This document shows, in pieces, positions 8,793 through 16,858 of a stretch of DNA of 64,000 nucleotides (positions within the stretch are counted from its first letter, which is position 1; every line of letters starts with the position of its first letter). Origin of the DNA: Kistimonas asteriae (GTDB taxonomy: Bacteria; Pseudomonadota; Gammaproteobacteria; Pseudomonadales; Endozoicomonadaceae); NCBI RefSeq assembly GCF_018263925.1, contig NZ_JAEVHF010000002.1, positions 1 through 64,000 on the forward strand, in the 5' to 3' direction. The position numbers and the translations under genes were made by a program. The notes beneath the pieces are model-generated. The model worked only from the letters and a program-made list of their open reading frames with translations. It was not told the origin of the DNA and did not search any database.

Positions 8793-8965
8793 GGCTATGT
8801 AATGATACTTCCCGTCTTTGCCGGGTACGGCTGAAAACCGCAAGAATACCACCACCTGCGTGGAAAGAAGAATCAGGCCGTGACCTAGCTATTCTTAAAA
8901 GAAATGCTGAAGGCGCTTCGTGTCATTGCGCCTGGCCAGAGAATAACAAGACCCCGGGGGGAGTC

Positions 8966-10000
8966 ATGGACATTACCGAGCTGCTGGCGTTTGGTACCAA
9001 ACAGGGCGCGTCCGACCTGCATCTGTCTGCAGGCCTGCCGCCCATGATTCGTATCGACGGCGATGTGCGCCGGATCAACCTGCCCGCCATGGACCATAAA
9101 CAGGTGCATGGCCTGATCTACGACATCATGAATGACAAACAACGCAAGGACTATGAAGAGTACCTTGAGACGGACTTTTCCTTCGAGGTGCCGGGGGTGG
9201 CCCGTTTCCGGGTTAACGCCTTTAACCATGGTCGAGGCGCGGGCGCCGTATTCCGAACCATTCCCAGTAAAGTGCTCTCCATGGATGATCTGGGGATGGG
9301 GCAGATTTTCAAGGATATCTCCGTGCTTCCCCGGGGCCTTTGCCTGGTGACCGGGCCAACCGGTTCCGGTAAGTCCACGACGCTTGCGGCCATGCTGGAT
9401 TATGTCAACGAGAACAGATATGGCCACATCTTGACGGTGGAAGATCCGGTCGAATTCGTGCACGAGTCAAAAAAATGTCTGGTCAACCAGCGGGAAGTCC
9501 ACAGGGATACCCTGGGCTTTGATGCTGCACTGCGTTCAGCGCTGCGGGAAGACCCTGACATCATCCTGGTGGGTGAGATGCGGGATCTGGAAACCATCCG
9601 TCTGGCGCTGACGGCAGCAGAAACCGGGCATATGGTGTTTGGCACCCTGCACACCACGTCTGCTGCGAAAACCATTGACCGTATCGTTGACGTCTTTCCC
9701 GGTGAGGAAAAGGCCATGGTGCGCTCGATGCTCTCGGAATCCCTGCAGGCGGTTATCTCCCAGGCGCTGCTGAAGAAAATCGGCGGTGGCCGGGTAGCGG
9801 CTCATGAGATCATGATCGGTACGCCTGCGATACGGAACCTGATCCGCGAGGACAAAATAGCCCAGATGTACTCTGCGATTCAGACCGGGGGTAACCTTGG
9901 CATGCAGACGCTGGACGGCTGCCTCAAGAATCTGCTCCAGAAAGGGATTGTCAGCCGTGAAGCCGCGCGTTCGAAGGCGAAAATTCCGGACGATTTTTAA
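8966..10000 (+). CDS. pilT: Type IV pilus retraction ATPase PilT
   Basis: PilT is the hexameric motor that depolymerises type IV pili to drive twitching. From ATG 8966 it has 344 residues, the usual PilT length. It shows Walker A GPTGSGKST (130-138), the Asp box HILTVEDPVEFVH, Walker B DPDIILVGEMRD and the His box GHMVFGTLHTTSAAKTIDR. The C-terminal AIRNLIREDK motif is needed for retraction in known PilT. GGGGGGAG lies just upstream of this start. The reading frame stays open to about 8783, but the extension is unlike PilT. pilU follows after 32 bases. Confidence 0.97.
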   Translation: MDITELLAFGTKQGASDLHLSAGLPPMIRIDGDVRRINLPAMDHKQVHGLIYDIMNDKQRKDYEEYLETDFSFEVPGVARFRVNAFNHGRGAGAVFRTIPSKVLSMDDLGMGQIFKDISVLPRGLCLVTGPTGSGKSTTLAAMLDYVNENRYGHILTVEDPVEFVHESKKCLVNQREVHRDTLGFDAALRSALREDPDIILVGEMRDLETIRLALTAAETGHMVFGTLHTTSAAKTIDRIVDVFPGEEKAMVRSMLSESLQAVISQALLKKIGGGRVAAHEIMIGTPAIRNLIREDKIAQMYSAIQTGGNLGMQTLDGCLKNLLQKGIVSREAARSKAKIPDDF

Positions 10001-10032
10001 CGCACAATCCACACATAAAGCGAGATAAGTGA

Positions 10033-11172
10033 ATGAGTCATACGGATCTCAACCCCTTGCTGAAGTTGATGGTGGATAAGCGCGCCTCGGATCTGTTTAT
10101 CACCGCTGGCATGCCGCCCTGTATGAAGGTGGCGGGCAAGATTATACCGGTCACCAAAAATCCCATGTCGCCTGAGAAGTCCATGGAAACGGTGCTCGGT
10201 GTCATGAGCGAGAAGCAGCAGAAAGAATTTCACACGAATCACGAATGTAACTTTGCGATCAATGCCAGCGGCATCGGACGGTTTCGGGTCAGTGCATTTT
10301 ATCAGCGCAATCTGGCAGGGATGGTGTTGCGCCGGATTGAAACCAAAATTCCAACGGTGGAGGAACTGGGTGTTCCGGAAGTCATAAACCAGCTGGCTAT
10401 GACCAAGCGTGGGCTGATTATCTTTGTCGGTGCCACAGGCCACGGTAAGTCCTCTTCACTGGCGGCGATGATTGGCCACCGAAATGAAAACAGCCACGGC
10501 CACATCATTTCCATCGAAGACCCGATTGAATTCATCCATCAGCATAAGGGTTGCATTGTCACCCAGCGTGAAGTGGGTATTGATACGGAATCCTTCGAGG
10601 TCGCGCTGAAGAACACCCTGCGTCAGGCGCCGGATGTCATCATGATTGGTGAGGTGCGGACGCGAGAAACCATGAACTATGCCGTTACATTCGCAGAGAC
10701 CGGCCACTTATGTCTGGCAACCTTGCATGCGAATAATGCCAACCAGGCGCTTGATCGTATCATTCACTTTTTCCCATCGGACCAGCATCAGCAGGTCTGG
10801 AATGATCTTGCGCTCAATCTCAAGGCAATCATTGCCCAGCAGCTGGTCAAAACCCCGGATGGCAAAGGGCGTAAAGCCGCTACGGAGATTTTGATCAATA
10901 CACCGCTCGCCTCTGATATGATCCGCAAAGGAAATGTGCACGAACTGAAAGGATTAATGGCGCGGTCGAATGAAGTCGGGATGCATACCTTCGATCAGTC
11001 GTTGTATGAACTGTATAACAATGGCGAAATCACCTATGAAGACGCCATCGCCCATGCTGACTCTGCCAATGATCTCCGTCTGATGATCAAGCTGGGGTCA
11101 GAAACAGATGCTGAGCATCTCAATTCCATGTCGAGCGGTCTTAGTATTGAGAGCGACGAAGATCCGCATTAA
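10033..11172 (+). CDS. pilU: PilT-dependent retraction ATPase PilU
   Basis: PilU is a PilT paralogue that assists retraction under load, usually only with PilT present. The 379-residue protein has the usual N-terminal PAS-like region and a RecA core with Walker A GATGHGKSS, HIISIEDPIEFIH, Walker B DVIMIGEVRTRE and GHLCLATLHANNANQALDR. The P-loop carries His and Ser where PilT has Ser and Thr; the essential GK-S/T pattern is kept. The acidic C-terminal tail (SIESDEDPH) is typical. It is co-directional with pilT and convergent with ruvX. Confidence 0.96.
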   Translation: MSHTDLNPLLKLMVDKRASDLFITAGMPPCMKVAGKIIPVTKNPMSPEKSMETVLGVMSEKQQKEFHTNHECNFAINASGIGRFRVSAFYQRNLAGMVLRRIETKIPTVEELGVPEVINQLAMTKRGLIIFVGATGHGKSSSLAAMIGHRNENSHGHIISIEDPIEFIHQHKGCIVTQREVGIDTESFEVALKNTLRQAPDVIMIGEVRTRETMNYAVTFAETGHLCLATLHANNANQALDRIIHFFPSDQHQQVWNDLALNLKAIIAQQLVKTPDGKGRKAATEILINTPLASDMIRKGNVHELKGLMARSNEVGMHTFDQSLYELYNNGEITYEDAIAHADSANDLRLMIKLGSETDAEHLNSMSSGLSIESDEDPH

Positions 11173-11197
11173 GGGTGAACCATTCGCCCGGATAGCG

Positions 11198-11662
11198 TCA
11201 TGGTCTGGGCGTTTCTCTGATTAACCAGCAGGCGTTGGCGGGATCATTCATCCAGCTCTCCAGAATCATTTGTGCCGCCATACTGTCGACAGGGTTGTCG
11301 CCGTAGCTGCCGGTATGGCCCAGTCTTCCTGCCCACTCTTTCGCTTCATACGTGCTCAGTCGCTCATCTGCCGCATGCCAGGCTTTACCGAATCGACCGT
11401 AAAGCCGGTTGCCAAACTTGCGGGCTCGCTGTGACATTTCAGACTCGGTGCCGTCCATATTCAGTGGCATGCCGACGACGAATGCATCGGGTTGCCATTC
11501 TTCAATCAGGCGCGTCACCTGCTGCCAGTCAGGGATACCGTCACGGGCCTTCAGGCCCGGTAAGGCGGTTGCGGTGCCAGTCACAGACTGGCCGATGGCA
11601 ACACCAATGTTGCGGGTGCCGTAGTCAAACGCCATCAGGGTTCTTGCGGGTTCTGCTTTCAT
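11198..11662 (-). CDS. ruvX: YqgF/RuvX-family nuclease
   Basis: The 154-residue RNase H-fold protein opens with AFDYGTRNIGVAIGQ, carrying the first catalytic Asp. It also has FVVGMPLNMDGTESEMSQRARKF and ADERLSTYEA and ends with NPVDSMAAQMIL, holding the last acidic residue. RuvX proteins process Holliday junctions and have been linked to 16S rRNA 5'-end maturation. In Pseudomonas it directly follows yqgE; here an oppositely oriented gene (11809-12357) lies between them, so ruvX needs its own promoter. Confidence 0.93.
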   Translation of the reverse strand: MKAEPARTLMAFDYGTRNIGVAIGQSVTGTATALPGLKARDGIPDWQQVTRLIEEWQPDAFVVGMPLNMDGTESEMSQRARKFGNRLYGRFGKAWHAADERLSTYEAKEWAGRLGHTGSYGDNPVDSMAAQMILESWMNDPANACWLIRETPRP

Positions 11663-11808
11663 GGGTCATGTATAGCCGGGGATGAAGCGCGGATTATATG
11701 ACAGACCGGTCATCAGTGCTGCGGAATAGCAGATTACAGCTATGCTGGTGGTTCAACTGCGTTATTTCCCTCTCCCTTTTCGTCCCAGGTTGTAGTGAGG
11801 TACGGATT

Positions 11809-12357
11809 ATGGACAACCATGAATTTATTATCCGAGAGCTGCTTGAAATGGGTGTGGATGTCACGCCCGGTTACCCGTTTGCCGCCTGCTTTGTGGATGC
11901 AGCTGATCGGGTTGTGGTAACGGCTTGTAGCGCCTGTCACATAAGCCCGATCTATACCGCAGAGGCATTGGCGGTGCATATGTTATGTACCCGCTACAGC
12001 GCCCGGGATGGGCAGGCGTTAACGCTGTTTTCAACCGCCTTGCCTGAGCCGGTTGGATTAGGCGCGATTCATTGGGCCAATGTGATGGGCTACAACATTA
12101 ATCAGGTTGTTTATGGGGCTTCGCGAGAAACGATCAGTCAGATCTGGGGTGGCGATAAGGAAGTGGCATGCTCTGAGTTGATCGGGCAGTTAAAATCTTC
12201 AGGTATCGAAATCACAGGCCCGGTTATAGAAGATGAATGCCGCAATGTCTTTGAGATGGGCAAGGGGCTGATTGATGGCGGAGAGTGTCCGGTATTGTCA
12301 TTGGAGCTGGAAGATTTCTGGATGGCTGGAGACTGGCTGGATCTGGATATTGAATAA
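11809..12357 (+). CDS. Deaminase-fold protein lacking zinc ligands (probable pseudoenzyme)
   Basis: The 182 residues resemble CMP/dCMP and guanine deaminases. YTAEALAVHML sits where the HAE helix would be, and LFSTALPEPVGLGAIHWANVMGYNINQVVYGAS where TxCEPCPMCLGAIyWA would be. By this alignment the zinc His is Thr50, and the two zinc Cys of PCxxC are Glu80 and Gly83, while the proton-shuttling Glu (Glu52) is kept. It cannot bind zinc in the usual way, so a non-catalytic or changed role is likely. GAGG eight bases before ATG 11809 supports this start. An in-frame start at 11698 would add a hydrophobic 37-residue leader that looks accidental. It is antisense to the yqgE and ruvX genes it separates. 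Confidence 0.72.
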   Translation: MDNHEFIIRELLEMGVDVTPGYPFAACFVDAADRVVVTACSACHISPIYTAEALAVHMLCTRYSARDGQALTLFSTALPEPVGLGAIHWANVMGYNINQVVYGASRETISQIWGGDKEVACSELIGQLKSSGIEITGPVIEDECRNVFEMGKGLIDGGECPVLSLELEDFWMAGDWLDLDIE

Positions 12358-12370
12358 CGTCAAGTTGTCT

Positions 12371-12946
12371 TCAGGCATGCCCGGCTTCATGGCTGAGTAG
12401 ATCAAGATTCACACCAAGCTTTGCCGCTGCCTTGATCAGGCGCTGGTCAATAGGGGTATTGAAAAGAATATCGGTATCTGCCGGGCAGGTGAGCCAGGTA
12501 TTCTGGGATATTTCCTGCTCCAGCTGGCCGGCGCCCCAACCGGCATAGCCTAATGCGACCAGTGCCATATCCGGCCCTTCGCCTTCTGCAATGGCTTGCA
12601 GAATATCACGGGACGTCGCCAGTGACAGGGTGTCTGTTACCGGCATGGTGGCGTTCCAGCGTCTGTTGTCGCGACTATGAAGAATGAATCCGTGCTCAAG
12701 GTCCACAGGGCCGCCGGCGAAAACGGTATCGTGGAAATGGGATGAGCCGGGTGCGATGGTAATGTCGATATGCGTGAGAACATCACCCAGGCACAAACTG
12801 GTCGGCCGGTTGATAACCAAACCCATCGCACCCTGCTCATTGTGTTCACAAAGATAGGTCAAGGTGCTGCTGAAATTCGGGTCTGCCAGCTGAGGCATTG
12901 AGATCAGAAACTGGTGACGCAGGCTGTTACCCGTTGACTGATTCAT
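12371..12946 (-). CDS. yqgE: YqgE/AlgH-family protein (DUF179)
   Basis: The 191-residue protein shows the family pattern HQFLISMPQLADPNFSSTLTYLCEH, GAMGLVINRP, VFAGGPVDLEHGFILHS, LALGYAGWGAGQLEQEI and LFNTPIDQR. The function is not established; AlgH was named from alginate regulation in Pseudomonas. It lies 48 bases after tonB and 100 after gshB-tonB, in the gshB-tonB-yqgE order known from Pseudomonas. Confidence 0.95.
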   Translation of the reverse strand: MNQSTGNSLRHQFLISMPQLADPNFSSTLTYLCEHNEQGAMGLVINRPTSLCLGDVLTHIDITIAPGSSHFHDTVFAGGPVDLEHGFILHSRDNRRWNATMPVTDTLSLATSRDILQAIAEGEGPDMALVALGYAGWGAGQLEQEISQNTWLTCPADTDILFNTPIDQRLIKAAAKLGVNLDLLSHEAGHA

Positions 12947-12994
12947 GGGGCGTATCCAGATGATGAGTGAACCGCCTGCAGCAGAAAAGGTCGC

Positions 12995-13897
12995 TTAGCC
13001 GCTGTATAACCGATCACCGGGTTCGAAGCGCCAGGTCCGGATGATTTCGATGATATCCTTCTCACGTAGATCTTCAGGGAATGGTGCAAAAGGCGCGGCC
13101 AGCTCAACAATCCGGATAGCGGCATCATCCAGAACCTTGTGACCGGAAGAGCGCAGAACCTCTATTTTGTTCAGGGTACCGTCCCGGTTGATCTGGACAG
13201 CCAATTCCAGCTGGCCATACAGTTTCTTGCTGCGAGCAGATTCAGGATAGTTGATATTACCGATCCGCATGACTTTCTTGCGCCAGGCTTCCATATACCA
13301 GACGCCGTCGCTCTGCCGTGTTGACGCGGCGTTGAGACGCAGGATGCGGGGGCGCTTGGCATAGGCGTTGCGCTGCTCATAGAACTCCGCTTCCAGGCTG
13401 GCGATTTCAGCACGCAGATCGATTTTTGGGCGAGGCGCGTTGTTTTCCCTGACTGGGCTTTCTTTCTGCTTGCCGGCGCCCTCTTTGATCCGTTGATTCG
13501 AAATGGCGGCGGTCACCTTGAGGGAGGTGTCCAGCGTTTGTCTCTGCTGTTGTTCGGTTTGTTCCCGCAGTTCGACCTTCCTGATCTCGTTATCCTGCAC
13601 CGGTGCTGGTAGCTGGTCGCTGGAGGGACGGGCTGCTTCTTCCAGGCTACCGCTGCCTTCCTGGTTGACCTGGGCCAGGTAGTCCGCCTTTTCCGGCGCT
13701 TTTTCACTTTGGAAACTGGCCAGGGTCACTTCGATGGTTTTGGCGGGTTCGGGATTGTCGTGCAGCGTGAAGCCTACGCCAAGAATGATGAGCGCATGCA
13801 GGGCGACTGCCAGGAGCAGGGTAAAGCTTAATCGGTCTGCTGTTGTGACCGGTGCCGTTGCTTGTGCCATGTTTGGTGGACTTGTCTTGTTATCCAT
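12995..13897 (-). CDS. tonB: TonB-family energy transducer (TonB3 type)
   Basis: The 300-residue protein has an N-terminal membrane anchor (about residues 23-45, LLLAVALHALIILGVGF). A long Gln/Glu-rich helical linker replaces the Pro-rich stretch of classical TonB. The C-terminal TonB domain has INYPESARSKKLYGQLELAV, LNKIEVLRSSGHKVLDDAA and RTWRFEPG. It sits between gshB and yqgE exactly like P. aeruginosa tonB3 (PA0406), which is needed for twitching motility and pilus assembly there. A role beside the pil genes is therefore more likely than iron uptake. No exbBD is in the window. Confidence 0.92.
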   Translation of the reverse strand: MDNKTSPPNMAQATAPVTTADRLSFTLLLAVALHALIILGVGFTLHDNPEPAKTIEVTLASFQSEKAPEKADYLAQVNQEGSGSLEEAARPSSDQLPAPVQDNEIRKVELREQTEQQQRQTLDTSLKVTAAISNQRIKEGAGKQKESPVRENNAPRPKIDLRAEIASLEAEFYEQRNAYAKRPRILRLNAASTRQSDGVWYMEAWRKKVMRIGNINYPESARSKKLYGQLELAVQINRDGTLNKIEVLRSSGHKVLDDAAIRIVELAAPFAPFPEDLREKDIIEIIRTWRFEPGDRLYSG

Positions 13898-14043
13898 ACC
13901 CCGGGGATCAGGGTTACTGCAGTGACTTTCACTCTGCCAACATCAAGCGGAAAAGTCCATGAAGTGTGTGCCGGAGTATGACAGGCTAAGCATTTTATTG
14001 TTCTTTGTCTGGCATCGGGGAGGATGCCAGACCGTCAGATACA

Positions 14044-14997
14044 TCAGGCCAGTTGTCGTTTTTCGGCAATTTTATCCATCAGCATGTCGGCTATGCTGAT
14101 ATCGAACTGGGTATCCAGCTCCCGGATACAGGTTGGGCTGGTGACATTGATTTCGGTAAGATAATCACCAATCACATCCAGTCCGACAAACAGTAACCCC
14201 TTTTCTTTCAATACAGGGCCAACCTGCTCGGCAATCCAGCGATCCCGGTCAGAAAGTGGCTGGCCGACACCGCTGCCGCCAGCCGCCAGGTTGCCCCGGG
14301 TTTCGCCTTCGGCTGGAATCCGCGCCAGCGCGTAAGGTACCGGCTCCCCGTCAATCATCAAGATTCGCTTGTCGCCTTGCTTGATCTCGGGAATAAACTT
14401 CTGCGCCATGATCTGGCATTGGCCACGCTCGGTCAGGGTTTCCAGGATCACGCTGACATTGGGGTCATCTGCTTTAACGCGAAAAATAGACGTGCCACCC
14501 ATGCCGTCCAGCGGTTTGAAAATCACATCCTGATGACGTACGGCGAATTCACGCAGGCGGTTCATGTCCCGGCTGACCATGCAGTCAGTACAACATTGGG
14601 GGAACAGGGTCGCGAAGAACTTCTCGTTATAGTCCCGCAGGCTCTGGGGTTTGTTAACGATCAGGGTGCCGGCCCGTCCCGCCTGTTCCAGCAGATAGGT
14701 GCTGTAGATGAACTCGTTATCGAACGGTGGATCCTTGCGCATCAGGATCACATCCAGCTCCGCCAGTTTGCGGATGGCGGGTTGTTCCAGCGTAAACCAG
14801 TCCTCAGGATCGGCCCTGACGGTCAGCTCGCACATCGACGCCTGTGCGACGCCATTCTCCTGGAACAAGTCGCCCTGCTCCATGTAAAACAGTTGCCAGC
14901 CCCGTTTCTGGGCGGCCAGCAGCATGGCCAGGGAGCTGTCTTTCTTGTAACTGATGGCGGCAATAGGATCCATCACAATGCCGAGCTTGATGGTCAT
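14044..14997 (-). CDS. gshB: Glutathione synthetase
   Basis: This ATP-grasp enzyme joins gamma-glutamylcysteine and glycine to make glutathione. The 317-residue protein has VMDPIAAISYKKDSSLAMLLAAQ at the start and the substrate part LMRKDPPFDNEF. ATP-grasp elements are FKPLDGMGGTSIFRV and KRILMIDGEPVPYALARIP, with the metal-binding end LTEINVTSPTCIRELD. The length is standard. It is divergent from pilG as in Pseudomonas and heads the gshB-tonB-yqgE set. Confidence 0.97.
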   Translation of the reverse strand: MTIKLGIVMDPIAAISYKKDSSLAMLLAAQKRGWQLFYMEQGDLFQENGVAQASMCELTVRADPEDWFTLEQPAIRKLAELDVILMRKDPPFDNEFIYSTYLLEQAGRAGTLIVNKPQSLRDYNEKFFATLFPQCCTDCMVSRDMNRLREFAVRHQDVIFKPLDGMGGTSIFRVKADDPNVSVILETLTERGQCQIMAQKFIPEIKQGDKRILMIDGEPVPYALARIPAEGETRGNLAAGGSGVGQPLSDRDRWIAEQVGPVLKEKGLLFVGLDVIGDYLTEINVTSPTCIRELDTQFDISIADMLMDKIAEKRQLA

Positions 14998-15243
14998 TCC
15001 GGTTCTCTGTGCAGATAATGGATGGCGGCATTGTACCAGATGTAAAGTCTTGAATAGCCCCTGTTTCGGGCTTTTGTTTCTCCCCCTTTCCGGTTCCGAT
15101 CATCGGATGATGAACTTGTATTTACCGTGACGTGGTCAGTAGAATGCCGTAGTAATGTATGTTAAAAAGTGGCTTCTACGCCGCAAGGCAGACAATAACA
15201 AGAAGCATGGCAGATGCACTGACCCGGTAGGGAAGGGCCAAGA

Positions 15244-15630
15244 ATGAGCGATAACTTTGAGAATCTGCGGATAATGGTCATTGATGACAGCAAGACCATA
15301 CGCCGTACTGCAGAAACGCTGCTCAAGAAGGTCGGCTGCGATGTTGTCACCGCCATAGACGGCTTTGACGCGCTGGCCAAGATTGCCGATACCCGTCCGC
15401 ATATCATCTTTGTCGATATCATGATGCCTCGCCTCGATGGTTACCAGACCTGTGCCCTGATCAAGAACAACAGCACCTTCAAGGGCACACCGGTCATCAT
15501 GCTGTCGAGCAAGGACGGGCTGTTTGATAAAGCAAAGGGGCGCATTGTCGGCTCTGACAAGTACCTGACAAAACCGTTCAGCAAGGAAGAGTTGCTGGAT
15601 GCGATACGGGAATATCGACCGGCGGCATAA
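15244..15630 (+). CDS. pilG: Twitching-motility response regulator PilG
   Basis: A single-domain CheY-like receiver of 128 residues. It has the acidic pair in MVIDDSKTIRRTAE, phospho-acceptor Asp58 in HIIFVDIMMPRLDGYQT and the Lys of YLTKPFSKEE. In Pseudomonas PilG acts downstream of ChpA to promote pilus extension and cAMP production. It is first in the pilGHIJK-chpABC operon, with a GGGAAGGG region before the start. Confidence 0.96.
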   Translation: MSDNFENLRIMVIDDSKTIRRTAETLLKKVGCDVVTAIDGFDALAKIADTRPHIIFVDIMMPRLDGYQTCALIKNNSTFKGTPVIMLSSKDGLFDKAKGRIVGSDKYLTKPFSKEELLDAIREYRPAA

Positions 15631-15730
15631 ACGCGGCGCTTGCAGCCAGAGCCAGGCTGCGGTCATAACCAATAAACAAGCGCATCCCAACTTGTCTCAT
15701 GGGAATGCGTGAAGAAATACCGGGGGAACC

Positions 15731-16096
15731 ATGGCGCGTGTACTGATTGTTGATGACTCTCCAACAGAAACGGCGATTCTGGAAAAGGTCCTGAAAAACC
15801 ACGGGCATGAAGTGCTCAAGGCCGACAATGGCGCCGATGGCGTCGCCCTGTGTCGGGCTGAAAAGCCGGATGCGGTGTTGATGGATATCGTGATGCCTGG
15901 CCTGAATGGTTTCCAGGCGACGCGCCAGCTATCACGGGATCAGGAAACCAGCCATATTCCGGTCATTATTGTGACCACTAAAGATCAGGAAACGGATCGG
16001 GTCTGGGGTGAGCGCCAAGGCGCCAAGGGGTATCTGACCAAGCCGGTGGAAGCATCCCATCTGATTCAGAAGCTGCAAGATGTCATGGCCGCGTGA
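15731..16096 (+). CDS. pilH: Twitching-motility response regulator PilH
   Basis: A second CheY-like receiver of 121 residues, with VLIVDDSPTETAILEKVL, phospho-acceptor Asp52 in DAVLMDIVMPGLNGFQATRQ, switch Thr in VIIVTTKDQETD and Lys in YLTKPVEASHL. PilH opposes or balances PilG in Pseudomonas, probably as a phosphate sink or retraction-side regulator. It follows pilG by about 100 bases. Confidence 0.96.
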   Translation: MARVLIVDDSPTETAILEKVLKNHGHEVLKADNGADGVALCRAEKPDAVLMDIVMPGLNGFQATRQLSRDQETSHIPVIIVTTKDQETDRVWGERQGAKGYLTKPVEASHLIQKLQDVMAA

Positions 16097-16213
16097 AGCG
16101 GCCCCTCACATACGGGTTGACATGATAACGATAACAAGTGTGCAAACCGTGCTTTTCTCTTCCTCTCCCTGCTCTGTGCAGGGTTTCGTGGTTTTGGACT
16201 GGCGAGGCCGGGT

Positions 16214-16756
16214 ATGAGTACACCGTTTGAGCTGTTGCTTGACCTTGACCAGCGCGCCCGTGCCAACAGTGACGGTTTGCCTGCCCAGCAGGACCTGAAA
16301 CAGTACTGGAGCGGTGTGGGTTTCTCACTGGCCGGAGAGCGTTGTGTGGCGCCTCTGTCTGAGGTGGCGGAAATTCTCCACGTGCCTGACAGCATTACGA
16401 TGGTGCCCGGCGTGAAATCCTGGATAAAGGGCGTGGCCAACAGTCGTGGACGCCTGCTGCCCGTTATGGATCTGGGTGAATTTCTGGGGTTGGAGCCTTC
16501 GTCTGCCAGTACCACCCGTCGCATCCTGGTGCTTGAGCAGGGTGATCTGATCTGCGGCCTGATTGTCGATGGTGTTCAGGGCATGCAGCATTTTGAAGCG
16601 GATACTTTTTCTGACTGTATACCGGCCAGTACGTCGGAGGCACTGCAGCCATTGCTGGCGGGCAGCTACCAGCGGGAAGCGTCCTACCTGGTGTTCAGTC
16701 TTTTCACGCTGGCAGAACATGCCAGTTTCATGCAGGTGGCGCTGGAGACTGCCTGA
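16214..16756 (+). CDS. pilI: CheW-like adaptor PilI
   Basis: The 180-residue CheW-fold protein has GVGFSLAGERCVAPLSEVAEILHVPDSITMVPGVKSWIKGVANSRGRLLPVMDLGEFLG, the classical CheW order, then RRILVLEQGDLICGLIVDGVQGMQHF. It should couple the receptor PilJ to the kinase ChpA at the pole. The start is ATG 16214 with a modest ribosome site (GCGAGG). Confidence 0.94.
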   Translation: MSTPFELLLDLDQRARANSDGLPAQQDLKQYWSGVGFSLAGERCVAPLSEVAEILHVPDSITMVPGVKSWIKGVANSRGRLLPVMDLGEFLGLEPSSASTTRRILVLEQGDLICGLIVDGVQGMQHFEADTFSDCIPASTSEALQPLLAGSYQREASYLVFSLFTLAEHASFMQVALETA

Positions 16757-16858
16757 CAGTCGGACAGCGTAGAGTGTCTCTGGGGAACGGCTCGCTACAG
16801 AGCCCTGACTGAATAAAGCAAGAACAATGACTTCCAGGCCAGCGGGGGCCAGAGAGAA

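Noticed and set aside
8783..8965. Longer start for PilT
   Set aside because: The 61 extra residues overlap the yggS start region and are not PilT-like. The 344-residue form matches the usual family length.
11698..11808. Longer start of the deaminase-like gene with a lipobox-like FVPGC
   Set aside because: The extension runs through the region before ruvX, lacks a basic N-terminal region and does not resemble a conserved leader. ATG 11809 has a good GAGG at proper spacing.
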